A stretch of DNA of 64,000 bases, taken from positions 21,066 through 85,065 of the forward strand of contig NMRB01002426.1 of NCBI GenBank assembly GCA_002633025.1. Reading direction: 5' to 3'. Shown here piece by piece: positions 1-10,347 of the stretch. Source of the DNA: Notospermus geniculatus. Its lineage: Eukaryota; Nemertea; Pilidiophora; Heteronemertea; Lineidae. The notes beneath the pieces are model-generated. The model was not told the origin of the DNA, made no database searches, and saw nothing but the letters and a program-made list of their open reading frames with translations. A program made the position numbers and the translations under genes. Positions within the stretch are counted from its first letter, which is position 1, and the number at the start of each line of letters is the position of its first letter.

Positions 1-660
1 ATCAGCCCATGAACTCTGAGATTTTCCCTGGGAAAAGCCTTATATACCCCCAAAACCAATGACTGGACAGTAAAATTGCTACTTTTTGGCAAGTATGAAA
101 AAGATACAGCAAACCGATCGTTGTGACAGCGGCCATGTTGGCAGCCATCTTGGATTATATCATAAAGCAAGCATCTGATGATGTCAAATATGGTTGCAAT
201 GAATAGCCTGACCCCAAATACCTATGGTTAGACACCAAAATTACCTTCCTGTGACAAATAGGATGGAAGTTGTCCCAGTCGCAGCCGTACGGCGGCCATC
301 TTGGATTTCAGCATTACGTAATCATCTGACAACTTCGAAAGTAGGTTCATTGGATTGCTCGACCCCAAAAACCTAGGGATAGACACCAAAATTGGCCTCG
401 TACCTTGAACAGGGATGGAGTTATTCTGAGTTTATGTGTTGGCGGCCATCTTGGCCGCCATCTTGAATTTCACCCTTCCTGCACCTGATTCAGGAAGTAA
501 ACCCAAGTTTTTTTTGAAGCCCTAGGGGTCCCCTACAAGGATCAAGCATCAAATTGAGGGGACCCCGAAATGCACACAGGACCTTTCTCAGCCCCTGGAC
601 TACATGTCATTTCAACAGGTCTAAGCTCTTAATTTCAACAGGTCTAAGCTCTTAAATAAA
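1..660. repeat. Diverged dispersed repeat with GGCGGCCATCTTGG motifs
   Basis: At least two diverged units follow one another: a stretch with 'gacaccaaaatt' recurs near 231 and 382, each followed by a GCGGCCATCTTGG motif (291-306, 441-454, and inverted at 454-466). The motif resembles a YY1 site, but nothing shows that it acts as one. A perfect 23-bp tandem duplication lies at 609-654. No gene is supported here. Confidence 0.5.
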
Positions 661-752
661 CCCCCAAACTAGCACTTTGTACAACATTTTTGTATTTACA
701 TCAGTAGAAAAACTGAAAATCATGTACATCGCTAGTGTATTGCGATAATTTC

Positions 753-1630
753 AGGTTGCAAATGACCTGGATTTTTCATACTAAATGGCGCATTAAACGA
801 AAAGTTGCCGATCGATTTTCGTTGCCAGTTCTGATAATAAAGAGTAGCATCTGAGCAATAACTTGGAAAAAATTCAAGTGATTTGGAGATACTTTCACGC
901 TTTACCTAGGAGGGCTGAAAGTTTTGGTTTCAGGGTCCCGCTGTACATTGATACACATAAGCATGTGCTGACTTGGTGAGGGTGGTTTGATGACATCTAT
1001 TGTCCATATCTACATGAAATGCACCACTTAACCTAGGCCTTTGCCTCAATTTCATTGAACTCAAACTGCTGTTCTAGCTTAGACAGAGTTCACAGACAGT
1101 CCTGATTGACCTGCTATGAGGAATTTGTCACACCTATGACAGTTGTCTCCAGTGATGATTATGCCACTTTTGTCACTGGCAACATCATTCTCTGTTAAAA
1201 TCGTGTTCAAAATTAGGTGAGGGAGAGGGACTTTTTGCGGATGACACTGGGGTCTTCGAGGAAGATGGGAGTGACGGTGGGAGCAGAATCACCGGTGCCT
1301 TCAGGAGGCTCTGGAATTTCTTGCTTCGACAGGTTTCAGTTTGGCCCGCTTTTCTTCTTGGCCTCTTTTCTTCTTGGCACTGGTCAATGGAACCTGCTCC
1401 TCAAATGCCTGTATTATAAGTTCTTCACACTGCATACGGTCGCTTAACTTGCAGACACGATCTTCTTTGTCAGTAAGTTCCTGCCAAACATCCTGGTTAA
1501 GGGTTCCCATATTGCCGTCTAACCTGGCAGCATCATTCTCTACTATTTTCTACAGGTCCTACACAATGCCTTAGAACGGGAAGTGGGAAAATCTGACAGA
1601 TCTCAACTGGGAAGAGCATGGCAGTGAAGG
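753..1630 (-). repeat. Dispersed module of transposon origin, copy 1
   Basis: Nearly the same sequence recurs at 4372-5027, starting 'ggttgcaaatgacctgg' and running through the same basic ORF. The part around 1460-1625 also recurs, more diverged, at 28800-28995. Because one copy lies beside an FGDYKF-type transposase fragment (29010-29490), I read the module as the 3' part of a transposon on the minus strand. 900-1300 contains no other ORF I can support. Confidence 0.6.
1301..1630 (-). pseudogene. Charged C-terminal fragment of a transposon-type protein
   Basis: The minus-strand ORF (1301-1510) reads into a lysine/glutamate-rich tail with KKKRGQEEKRAKLKP and ends at a TGA near 1301. Upstream, 1510-1625 remains readable after frame changes, and the same sequence occurs at 28800-28995. 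The composition suggests a coiled coil or nuclear localisation tail. The family is not identified. The fragment lacks any catalytic part, and the position of its N terminus is unknown. A second copy is at 4858-5030. Confidence 0.4.
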
Positions 1631-2117
1631 CTCAGAACATAGTCCCCACGTGACCAGGAGGGCGCCACCTTATTTCACAAAGCACCCTCCACAGGCCAGA
1701 GAACACTACCGAACCAAGAACGAAATTGGTGTCATATAGGTCATAGGGGTACATGTACCAAGTTTCAGGTCAACAGCCCCAGTTGTTATGAAATGTGCCA
1801 ACCAAAAGGCAAAGTTGTGAACTTCAACCTATGTGAAAACTACTTGAAGAGTGGGTCAAATCAAAACCCTATTATATCCTCAGGAGATAGACCTCCTGCG
1901 ATAAACATTTGGAGATGGTCCGGTCATAATTTCAGGATTTATTGCACTTTTTTGGGTTTTGGCTACCTTGAGGATCAGACCGGAACGAAACTGGGACAAA
2001 ATATTTGGCTACCTCGAGGATCAAACCGGAACGAAACTGGAACAAAATTTCAGATCAATAGCGCTTACGAAATGCACAGCACTCACCAAAAGTCCAAATT
2101 TTATCAATCGTCTCAAA

Positions 2118-2394
2118 TTACATGTACATGCAGCTTGTGCATTTCCACGCTCGCTTCTCTGCTGTTTTAAATTTTGATCCTCTCAGGCCCACACATGTAC
2201 CATGACACAAAACATTGCATTCATCACATTGGATCCAGCGACGTACTCCTGAGCCAACAGTTTTACAGTTTTGGCAAACAACTGCTCTAGTTGCCACAGG
2301 CAAAGTTGCTTTCTGCTCCTCCTTCTTTCTGCCTTCTCTCGTTCCTCTTTCTCACGTCTGTCTTCTTCGTCCTTTTCTTTTGTGAACTGCTCTG
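2118..2394 (-). pseudogene. PHD-finger ORF fragment, array 1 unit 1
   Basis: The minus strand encodes CQNCKTVGSG then WIQCDECN, HGTCVGLRG and WKCTSC: four zinc-ligand pairs in the C4-H-C3 order of a PHD finger, a fold that often binds histone H3 tails. The usual aromatic before the histidine is Cys in this copy, and the better copy at 35168 has WYH. PHD fingers occur in several transposon proteins, which fits the repeat context. The charged N-terminal part seen at 7642-8004 is shortened here. Stops on both sides make a functional protein unlikely. Confidence 0.6.
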
Positions 2395-2571
2395 CACTGT
2401 GGCGTTTTAGGCGGGCGAATCCCGCGAACTAGAATGAAATGGTCCATGGACCATGTGCTCACCCCTTCGGACGTTTAGTGTAATGACAGAGAGAGGCATG
2501 TACATGGTCCATGGACCATGGACCATTTCATTCCAGTTCGCGGAGATTCGCCCGTCTAAGTCACCAATGTG
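2395..2571. repeat. Palindromic hairpin with TGGTCCATGGACCA core, copy A
   Basis: Inverted arms of about 50 bp run from CACTGTGGCG..GGCGGGCGAATC inward and from GATTCGCCCGTC..CACCAATGTG outward, around a loop containing 'gtgtaatgacagagagagg'. The copy at 8005-8147 has the cleaner right end (CGCCACAGTG), so CACTG..CAGTG ends resembling CACTA transposon termini are possible. It separates the PHD ORF from the transposase-like ORF in most full units. Confidence 0.65.
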
Positions 2572-3186
2572 TCATATCAGAGCATCACAAATTAGGCATG
2601 AGAGATTCATAGAAGTGTTACCTGTGCGGCCACCAAGACTGACTCCATGACGCTCAATATCTTCCATTTCAGCTACAAAGTCATGGAGATATGTCAAGGG
2701 TTTTTTTTCACCGCAAAATAACCCAATGATAAAAACCGTACTTTGTATCGGCTCAACAATCCTTCCTAAAATTGGCAAAAATTGTACATTCGAACTCTTG
2801 TACAGAGGCAGACCATCTATATTTACTTGGACATGTATAGCTACCCCTGGATCAACTTCATCACTGGATATACAATCCGAAATGCCCTTGGAAATTCCAA
2901 AATGATAGTATGACCCACCAGGAATGCTCTTTATGTCATAATTTCGCAAAGTCTGAAGGAGGCTTCTTGGATCCTTTGGCACATGTGCACACTGACCGAG
3001 TCTGAACAATGCCACGAAAAAAGCTGTGCTTTGGAAAACTCGGCGTACAATTTCCCGAACTTCATGCACTAAATTTGTGACTGAACTACATATTTTTGTT
3101 CTGTACCTAAAAATCTGTTGAAAATCGGATGATGATGATTGGCAATTTAATGGATTGTTCTGAGGTCTCAGCCTGGCTGTACACAA
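2572..3186 (-). pseudogene. Truncated transposase-like protein, unit 1
   Basis: The minus ORF of about 204 residues carries the order VNIDGLPLYKSS, FLPILGRI, FIIGLFCGEKKP, DFVAEMEDIE, LSCLICDA. I associate this order with a widespread, poorly named family of transposon-encoded proteins in cnidarians, insects and deuterostomes. The ORF breaks off at LICDA, exactly where the hairpin at 2395-2571 begins. In relatives the chain continues into Cys/His and catalytic regions. Copies at 5850-6470, 31895-32520 and 33760-34375 end at the same place. The CACTA-like assignment is inference. Confidence 0.5.
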
Positions 3187-3378
3187 AGGAAAATGGCGAC
3201 TGATTCCGCACTGAATGCTGAATGAATGTTAAAATTAACTGGGAACAGAAATAATAACTGCATAACATCATTTCCATGGCAAAAAATATATATTAAATTA
3301 TAAAAAAATCAGGTGATTTTTAAATGCCCAATAAAGGGAGATCACGATAAAACTGCTTATTTTCATTTACCACTAATG

Positions 3379-3690
3379 CCAATATTGGGCCATTATCGGC
3401 AGGACACCTATGCCGTGCAATATTGCCAGTATTTAGCCAATATAGGGCCAATATTGTGAATATTGGCTACACTGGAGATTTTTTATAATTTCCGGATAGT
3501 GAAAATACATGCAAATATGCTAAATATACTAATATTGGTCCATTGTTGGACATATGCTGGCACTATGCGCGATGTCTGTGCACTTTTTACAATATCAAGC
3601 CAATATTGGCTGAGTATTGGCAAAATTGGCCCAATATTGGCCAACATTAGCCAATACAAGGCCAATTTTGGGCCAATATTGTGTGCTGTC
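3379..3690. repeat. CCAATATTGG palindrome array, copy 1
   Basis: The self-complementary decamer CCAATATTGG occurs three times perfectly (3379, 3599, 3629) and many more times as CCAAT or ATTGG half-sites across about 310 bp. It lies upstream of the minus-strand transposase-like ORF. Both strands translate as open runs rich in 'IGPIL' because of the palindromes, so those ORFs are artefacts. The decamer fits a CArG box (CC-W6-GG) and two opposed CCAAT boxes, but function is not shown. Confidence 0.7.
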
Positions 3691-3696
3691 TGGGTA

Positions 3697-4190
3697 TGAA
3701 ATGTGCCAAGCAAAAGGCAAACTTCTGAACTTCAACCTACGTGAAAACTACTTGAAAAAGTGGGTCAAATCAAAACCCTGTTATATCCTCAATAGATAGA
3801 CCTGCGATAAACATTTGGAGATGGTCCGGTCATAATTTCAGGAGTTAGTGCACTTTGGGGGGGGGGGCTACCTTGAGGATCAAACCAGAACGAAACTGGA
3901 ACAAAATTTTCAGATCAATAGCGGTTACGAAATGCACAGCAAGCACCAAAAGTCCAAATTTTATTAATCGTCTCAAATTACATGCAGCTTGTGCATTTCC
4001 ACGCTCCCTTCTCTGCTGCTTTAAATTTTGATCCTCTCAGGCCCACACATGTACCATGATACCAAACATTGCATTCATCACATTGGATCCAGCGACGTAC
4101 TCCCGAGCCAACAGTTTTACAGTTTTGGCAAACAACTGCTCTAGTTGCCACAGGCAAAGTTCCTTTCTGCTCCTCCTTCTTACTACTATA
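3697..4190 (-). repeat. Partial array unit with truncated PHD region
   Basis: This has the same block order as unit 1 (conserved block, G-run at 3856-3865, PHD-coding part near 4030-4160), but it stops after 'ttcctttctgctcc' near 4175. 4190-4371 is unrelated AT-rich DNA where I see nothing else. Confidence 0.6.
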
Positions 4191-4371
4191 TTTTCTTCTT
4201 ACTTCTATATTACGTAGATAGATGAATGTATATTTTGTACTGTTCGATCATGAGCAAAATAAAACATTGCGACTGGACAACAAATTTTCAAACTCCACCA
4301 GTCTACTCTATCTTGAACTACAGTTTCTGAGGGCGGTCTTCAAATTGACTGTAAGTCAATTTCTAGTTTCT

Positions 4372-5027
4372 GGTTGCAAATGACCTGGATTTTTCATAAT
4401 AAATGGCGCATTAAACGAAAAGTTGCCGATCGATTTTCGTTGCCAGTTCTGATAATAAAGAGTAGCATCTGAGCAAAGCTTGGAAAAAAATTGATTTGGA
4501 GATACTTTCACGCTTTACCTAGGGGGACCTTGGTGAGGGTGGTTTGATGACATCTATTGTCCAGATCTACATGAAATGCACCTCTTAACCTAGGCCTTTG
4601 CCTCAATTTCATTGAACTCAGACTGCTGTTCTAGCTTAGACAGAGTTCACAGACAGTCCTGGTTGACCTGCTATGAGGAATTTGTCACACCTATGACAGT
4701 TGTCTCCAGTGATGATTATGCCACTTTTGTCACTGGCAACATCATTCTCTGTTAAAATCGGGTTCAAAATTAGGTGAGGGAGAGGGACTTTTTGCGGATG
4801 ACACTGGGGTCTTCGAGGAAGATGGGAGTGACGGTGGGAGCAGAATCACCGGTGCCTTCAGGAGGCTCTGGAATTTCTTGCTTCGACAGGTTTCAGTTTG
4901 GCCCGCTTTTCTTCTTGGCCTCTTTTCTTCTTGGCACTGGTCAATGGAACCTGCTCCTCAAATGCCTGTATTATAGTTTCTTCACACTGTATACGGTCGC
5001 TTAACTTGCAGAAACGATCTTCCCTGT
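4372..5027 (-). repeat. Dispersed module of transposon origin, copy 2
   Basis: This is close to 753-1450 over its length and includes the charged tail ORF (minus, 4858-5030) with EKRAKLKPVEA. It begins abruptly after the unit-2 fragment and ends at 'ctgtcggtaag' where unrelated sequence starts. It therefore interrupts the tandem array. Confidence 0.6.
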
Positions 5028-5350
5028 CGGTAAGTTTTTGAGACAATGGGGAACCCGCCCTGCGGTTTATCCCGACAGGTCGGCGCTGGGAGCGCTTGTA
5101 CCGAAACGACCTCAATGACGTCATTTTAGGTGTCATTGACGTCATGTTAGGTGGTGACGTTGCGTCACGAAAAAAAATGCCTGTACATTTTTCTACAGGA
5201 AAAATGACAGCAAAGACGTTGCTTTTATCGCCATTGTGTCCCTTCATTTTAAGAAAAAAAGGAATGAGATCAAAAGAAAATTTATTCCGCTACAAGAAGA
5301 TGTAAGTTTTACTCTCGGGCGACCAACACAAATGGTTTATTTTCACTGCA
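5028..5350. other. Unrelated insert with TGACGTCA words
   Basis: This segment is absent from the sister units. It contains 'aatgacgtcat' near 5114 and 'ttgacgtcat' near 5134 (CRE-like words) and a donor-like 'gatgtaagt' near 5299. The ORF crossing it joins onto the charged tail only by chance of frame. No gene is recognised. Confidence 0.35.
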
Positions 5351-5354
5351 GAAA

Positions 5355-5668
5355 TCAAGCAAGCACCAAAAGTCCAAATTTTATCAATCGTCTCAAATTA
5401 CATGCAGCTTGTGCATTTCCACGCTCCCTTCTCTGCTGTTTTAAATTTTGATCCTCTCAGGCCCACACATGTACCATGATACAAAACATTGCATTCATCA
5501 CATTGGATCCAGCGACGTACTCCCGAGCCAACTGTTTTACAGTTTTGGCAAACAACTGCTCTAGTTGCCACAGGCAAAGTTGCTTTCTGCTCCTCCTTCT
5601 TTCTGCCTTCTCTCGTTCCTCTTTCTCAAGTCTGTCTTCTTCATCCTTTTCTTTTGTGAACTGCTCTG
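5355..5668 (-). pseudogene. PHD-finger region, unit 2 (frame-broken)
   Basis: The sequence matches the PHD-coding DNA of 7420-7641 on the minus strand. The zinc-ligand codons can be followed, but no continuous ORF long enough is present, and the charged N-terminal part is short. It ends at the hairpin that starts at 5669. Confidence 0.45.
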
Positions 5669-5845
5669 CACTGTGGCGATTTAGGCGGGCGAATCCCGCG
5701 AACTAGAATGAAATGGTCCATGGACCATGTGCTCACCCCTTCGGACGTTTAGTGTAATGACAGAGAGAGGCATGTACATGGTCCATGGACCATGGACCAT
5801 TTCATTCCAGTTCGCGGAGATTCGCCCGTCTAAGTCACCAATGTT
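5669..5845. repeat. Palindromic hairpin, copy B
   Basis: Same arms and TGGTCCATGGACCA core as 2395-2571. The arm ends are CACTGTGGCG and CACCAATG. Confidence 0.6.
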
Positions 5846-6470
5846 TCATATCCGAGCATCACAAATTAGGCATGAGAGATTCATAGAAGTGTTACCTGTG
5901 CGGCCACCAAGACTGACTCCATGACGCTCAATATCTTCCATTTCAGCTACAAAGTCATGGAGATATGTCAAGGGGTTTTTTTTCACCGCAAAATAACCCA
6001 ATGATAAAAACCGTACTTTCTATCGGCTCAACAATCCTTCCTAAAATTGGCCAAAATTGTACATTGGAACTCTTGTACAGAGGCAGACCATCTATATTTA
6101 CTTGAACATGTAGAGCTACCCCTGGATCAACTTCATCACTGGATATACAATCCGAAATGCCCTTGGAAATTCCAAAATCATAGTATGACCCACCAGGAAT
6201 GCTCTTTATGTCATAATTTAATTAAAGTCTGAAGGAGGCTTCTTGGATCCTTTGGCACATGTGCACACTGACCGAGTCTGAACAATGCCACGAAAAAAGC
6301 TGTGCTTTGGAAAACTCAGCGTACAATTTCCCGAACTTCATGCACTAAATTTGTGACTGAACTACCGGTACATATTTTTGTTCTGTACCTAAAAATCTGT
6401 TGAAAATCGGATAATGATGATTGGCAATTTAATGGATTGTTCTGAGGTCTCAGCCTGGCTGTACACAAAG
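5846..6470 (-). pseudogene. Transposase-like fragment, unit 2 (decayed)
   Basis: DNA closely similar to 2572-3186, but with indels (for example an extra 'taattaaa' near 6217) so that no long minus ORF survives. It is truncated at the same LICDA point by the hairpin. Confidence 0.45.
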
Positions 6471-6554
6471 GAAAATGGCGACTGATTCCGCACTGAATGC
6501 TGAATGAATGTTAAAATTACCTGGGAACAGAAATAATAACTGCATAACATCAAT

Positions 6555-6640
6555 TACAAAACGTGCCCTGCTAACGGACGACGACGGACGCCGACGGACG
6601 ACGGACGCCACGTGATGGCTATAGCTCACGAGTGAGCTAA
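6555..6640. repeat. ACGGACG minisatellite-like segment replacing unit sequence
   Basis: Between 'gcataacatcaatt' and 'aaaatcaggtg' this unit carries repeated ACGGACGACGG/ACGCC words, then 'gatggctatagctcac'. The sister units have an AT-rich stretch here. A related word order, inverted, is at 45080-45112. Confidence 0.45.
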
Positions 6641-6707
6641 AAATCAGGTGATTTTTAAATGCCCAATAAAGGAGATTACGATAAAACTGCTTGTTTTCCT
6701 TTACCAA

Positions 6708-7010
6708 TGTCAATATTGGGCCATTATCGGCAGGACACCTATGCCGTGCAATATTGCCAGTATTTAGCCAATATAGGGCCAATATTGTGAATATTGGCTA
6801 CACTGGAGATTTTTTTATAATTTCCGGATAGTGAAAATACATGCAAATATGCTAAATATACTAATATTGGTCCATTGTTGGACATATGCTGGCACTATGC
6901 CCAATGTCTGTGCAATTTTTACAATATCAAGCCAATATTGGCCGAGTATTGGCAAAATTGGCCCAATATTGGCCAACATTAGCCAATACAAGGCCAATAT
7001 TGTGTGCTGT
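6708..7010. repeat. CCAATATTGG palindrome array, copy 2
   Basis: Same arrangement as 3379-3690, upstream of the decayed minus-strand transposase-like fragment. Perfect decamers are at about 6931 and 6962, and the first one has decayed to 'tcaatattgg'. Confidence 0.65.
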
Positions 7011-7137
7011 CTGGGTATGAAATGTGCCAAGCAAAAGGCAAAATTCTGAACTTCAACCTTTGTGAAAACTACCTGAAAAGTGGGTTAAATCAAAACCCTG
7101 TTATATCCTCAATAGATAGACCTGCGATAAACATTTG

Positions 7138-7239
7138 GGCCCGCACGCAGGTGGAATTAGCTTATTCCAGGTATAACTTATTGTTATAACGTGAAGTTAT
7201 ACCTGGAATAAGCTTATTTCACCTTTATGCATATGGGCC
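7138..7239. mobile_element. 102-bp hairpin MITE with TTG target duplication
   Basis: Ends GGCCCGCA..ATGGGCC with arms pairing AAGCTTATTCCAGGTATAA. The three sister units read 'aaacatttggagatgg' without it. Here TTG is repeated at 7135-7137 and 7240-7242, giving an exact empty site. It has a 3-bp target duplication and GGCC ends, like the larger GGGCC foldbacks in this window. It is non-coding. Confidence 0.8.
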
Positions 7240-7274
7240 TTGGAGATGGTCCGGTCATAATTTCAGGAGTTATT

Positions 7275-7312
7275 GCACATTGGGGGGTGGGGGTGGGGGT
7301 GGGGGGTGGCTA
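7275..7312 (+). repeat. G-quadruplex-type G-run
   Basis: Four runs of five or six Gs separated by single Ts. The same site in the other units is a plain G-run of varying length (near 1954, 3856, 31260, 33196, 35044). Confidence 0.65.
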
Positions 7313-7419
7313 CCTTGAGGATCAAACCGGAACGAAACTGGAACAAAATTTTCAGATCAATAGCGGTTACGATATGCACAGCAAGCACCAAAAGTCCAAA
7401 TTTTATCAATCGTCTCAAA

Positions 7420-8004
7420 TTACATGCAGCTTGTGCATTTCCACGCTCCCTTCTCTGCTGTTTTAAATTTTGATCCTCTCAGGACCACACATGTACCATG
7501 AAACAAAACATTGCATTCATCACATTGGATCCAGCGGCGTACTCCCGAGCCAACAGTTTTACAGTTTTGGCAAACAACTGCTCCAGTTGCCACAGGCAAA
7601 GTTGCTTTCTGCTCCTCCTTCTTACTACTGTATTTTCTCACTTACGATTTCTTCTTTTGTTTCTGGTCTTCTTCCACTTTTGTCAACTTTCTTTCTTCCT
7701 TTTCTCGTACCTCTTTCTCACGTCTGTTGTGTTCTTCCTTATCTTTTTTCAACTGCACCGTCTTCTCTCTTTCTCTTTCTTCCTTCTCTCGTTCCTCTTT
7801 CTCACGTCTGTCTTCTTCTTCCTTTTCTTTTCTCAACTGCTCTTTCTTCTCTCTTTCTTCCTTCTCTCGTTTCTCTTACTCACGTCTGACTCCTTCTTCC
7901 TTTTCTTTTATCAACAGCTTTTTCTTCTCTCTTTCTCTTTCTTCCTTCTCTCGTTCCTCTTTCTCACGCCTGTCTCCTTCATCCTTTTCTTGTCAACTGC
8001 TCTG
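7420..8004 (-). pseudogene. Charged coil plus PHD-finger ORF, unit 3
   Basis: From 8004 downward the minus strand encodes a long REKEEREKEERE-type charged stretch (ORF 7642-7836), then, after a frame break near 7641, the PHD finger with CQNCKTVGSG, WIQCDECN, FHGTCV and WKCTSC (ORF 7420-7641). The polypyrimidine look of the plus strand is the complement of this Glu/Lys/Arg code. It lies between a hairpin and the conserved array block, as in the other units. The whole protein is probably a transposon-encoded chromatin reader. Frame breaks argue against function. Confidence 0.55.
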
Positions 8005-8147
8005 CACTGTGGCGATTTAGGCGGGCGAATCCCGCGAACTAGAATGAAATGGACATGATAGTGTAATGACAGAGAGAGGCATGTACATGGTCCATGGACC
8101 ATTTAATTCTAGTTCGCGGGGATTCGCCCGTCTTAGTCGCCACAGTG
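8005..8147. repeat. Palindromic hairpin, copy C, with CACTG..CAGTG ends
   Basis: This is the cleanest copy: CACTGTGGCGATTTAGG on the left pairs with a right end finishing GTCGCCACAGTG. No matching target duplication is visible. The transposase-like ORF that follows in other units is absent, and the array ends here. Confidence 0.6.
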
Positions 8148-8159
8148 GGACAAGTGCTT

Positions 8160-8632
8160 TACATTAGCATTGTGAATGTACACTGGCGGTGGGTACTTAG
8201 ATCCCCTTTTCACTTTCTTTTTGATGTCGTCAACACTCTGCGACAGCTTGGTGTAATATTAATTTTCTGGATTTGTGAATGCTTGTTAATTAAAATTCTT
8301 TTATTTTTTTTCTTAAATTTTTAAATTTGCAAGTCAAAAATTCTCTAAGCATTATTCAGCCAAGAAGTTATTCTAATGTATGAACTTCTGAGATGGCCCC
8401 ACCAAATTCGTCGCGTGCGTGTCCAGAACTGGCATCTGCCATTCGCGCACTTTGTCATTCTTGCATTCCACATGCCACATTGTGGAATGCCCCCGTTCCC
8501 TCTAGTCACTTCCTTTGACGTTTTGGATGCGTTGAACATCTTCAGAAGGTATTCGAATAACGAAAGATCTCATCTTTCTCTGAATTCTGTTCAAGGAAGC
8601 TTTAATACTGTGACATCATGCTTGACCTGCCA
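8160..8632. other. Non-repetitive DNA, no gene recognised
   Basis: Short ORFs on both strands (8345-8636) show no domain, splice structure or composition I can support. A short AT-rich run is at 8286-8330. Confidence 0.3.
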
Positions 8633-8812
8633 TTAATAGGAGCAGTCAGCCGCGCATATTGCTAACAGATGGCAGCACAGTCTTAGCGGACCAAATGTAC
8701 AGGAAATCTATTATGATCGCTGCTCGATCGATAATGACTGGGTCCGCTAGATGCATTGAATTGGGCCCTAGTGACACCTAGTGGTCAACTCGCTGACAGC
8801 TCCTATTGATGA
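8633..8812. repeat. 180-bp imperfect inverted repeat
   Basis: Left end 'aataggagcagtcagc' pairs with right end 'gctgacagctcctatt'. The size and symmetry suggest a MITE. No convincing target duplication was found. Confidence 0.45.
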
Positions 8813-9326
8813 AGGTCCCCTGTAGTGGTTCACATTCTTTTGCCTTTTTCTCCATCCCTTGATTGGCAATTCCCTTGCAATTCCCAGTCATAATATATTC
8901 TTTCAACTTTAGATCCCCCCGTTCCCTCTAGTCTTTCAACTATAGACGAGTCAAAGCCACACTTCGGAGCTGGAATCTTTCGGGGACCTGTTGTAATGTT
9001 TACCAGACATCACAGCTTCAACAACGTTTACTCCAACTACGCACATCTCCAGAATCTCCTCTACTCCACTGTTCTTCAAGTATTTGCCAATGCATCCCAA
9101 TGCCACTTTGCGACTTGTGGAATGTCCCCAAAGAGATAACTATGTTACCGAACTCAACGCAAGGGCCCAACGCGCCGCGTAGCGGCCAACAGCGAAGCTA
9201 GCCAAAGACTTGTCACGGGTCAGTCAATAGAAATGGACTCGTAGGAGATATGCACCTAATGTTCAGATGGAATATACCGGGCGGTTGGTTCACGTTTTTA
9301 GTGCTTGTGAACGTTAGATGGGTACA
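8813..9326. other. No gene recognised
   Basis: This contains a repeated word 'cccccgttccctctagtc' (near 8490 and again near 8917). I see nothing else. Confidence 0.3.
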
Positions 9327-9554
9327 TTAGGTAGCAATATATTCACGGATTTGCCGGGGACTTGCTCTGTGGATGTTGTCAAACGTGATTTTGGTACGAT
9401 TTTTCTGAATCGTGACGTTATTTCTAATTATCATAGATTGAGCACGTAATTCTTCTCTAAGTTGTTCTATCTCGGCTTTCATATTCGATATCTCCCCTTC
9501 TATTGAGGCGTCTCCAGTCTGTGAACTTGCACTGAAGGGGTAATCCCTCCCCAC
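9327..9554 (-). CDS. Small coiled-coil ORF near the Harbinger gene
   Basis: A 75-residue minus ORF with a heptad-like segment (MKAEIEQLREELRAQ) and a basic C terminus ending REYIAT. It lies just downstream of the HARBI1-like exons on the same strand. Harbinger elements usually encode a second protein with a Myb/SANT region, and its C terminus can be a coiled coil, so this could be a remnant of it. I see no Myb part, so this is only a suggestion. Confidence 0.3.
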   Translation of the reverse strand: MGRDYPFSASSQTGDASIEGEISNMKAEIEQLREELRAQSMIIRNNVTIQKNRTKITFDNIHRASPRQIREYIAT

Positions 9555-9878
9555 TGCTGGTCAGATTGGGTCTCCACTACGACTTTGGGTTCAGTTTCCT
9601 CATTGATACACGTAGTAGGGGAGCCAACTGCTCAATTTACAAGTGCAGCAAATGAAACAGCTCAAGTAATTTTGATGTGGAAATTCAGTGTACCGATATC
9701 AGTACCGGTACTGGGACACATAAGTTGTTACTGATATTGATGTGTTAATGTATTACATCTCATTTCTTTCAAGTTATTAAAAAAATTACTCATGTTATAT
9801 TAAATTACTCTAGGTCTCTTTTTGTGAGAATACCAGTGGGTTTTCATCACAAACTTCCACATAACTTACTTAATGATG

Positions 9879-10300
9879 TTAAAAGTAAGTGTTGGCCACA
9901 AAGTTTCTGACATGGCGACCATCTTCATGTCCCTCATAGCGGAATGGCCGTGGTGGTTCAGGTCCAGGAATCAATGGGCCATCTGGTAGTGGTTCCTTGA
10001 AACGGATAGCCAAATTGTGGAGGACAACGCATGCAACAATAATTCTGCATACTCTGTCAGGCTGCATCCTTATCTCGAGGTGGAGACAACCGAATCTTCT
10101 CTTCAAAATTCCAAAGCATCTTTCAATTGTTGCCCTTGTTCTTTTCTGAGCACGGTCGTACCTTCTTTCTGTGTCGGTTGCTGGTCTGAGGAAGGGTGTC
10201 AGAAGGAATGGTCTGCATGGATATCCACTGTCCCCAAGGTGATACCCTTCTTCAATGCCATGGTTGTGTGTCCGCAGAGTTCTTCAATCTGACCCTGCCG
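9879..10300 (-). pseudogene. Harbinger transposase, C-terminal exon
   Basis: The minus strand encodes LGDSGYPCRPFLLTPF, then ATIERCFGILKRRFGCLH, then IIVACVVLHNLAI: the second Asp and the Glu region of the PIF/Harbinger DDE nuclease, in the usual spacing and order. A pyrimidine-rich stretch plus CAG near 10301 can serve as acceptor. The ORF is open through 9879, with a C terminus of ordinary length. It belongs with the exons at 12806-13428, but the 2.5 kb between them is swollen by two insertions. Confidence 0.8.
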
Positions 10301-10347
10301 AAAAAAAGAAAGAATCATGGGTTGATCCTGGCCACTACGCTACAATA

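Larger units (their letters stand above)
1640..8160 (-). repeat. Tandem array 1 of ~1.9 kb transposon-like units
   Basis: Units are recognised by the recurring 'tatgaaatgtgcca' block at 1786, 3697 and 7017. In plus-strand order each unit contains that block, a 'gaggatcaaaccgg' block with a variable G-run, a PHD ORF on minus, a palindromic hairpin, a transposase-like ORF on minus and a CCAATATTGG array. Unit 2 is interrupted by module copy 2 (4372-5027) and by unrelated sequence (5028-5350). The last unit stops after its hairpin near 8150. A sister array is at 30955-35735. Confidence 0.8.

Noticed and set aside
3463-3713. Open frames on both strands of the CCAATATTGG array, and the same at 6815-7049, 32802-33073 and 34648-34898
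   Set aside because: They translate the palindromic repeat (IGPIL-type runs) on both strands and have no domain or consistent start; they are repeat artefacts.
7470-8058. Serine/leucine/phenylalanine-rich plus-strand ORFs of 139-186 residues
   Set aside because: They are the antisense of the Glu/Lys/Arg-rich charged region of the PHD ORF; the polypyrimidine strand is open in several frames by composition.
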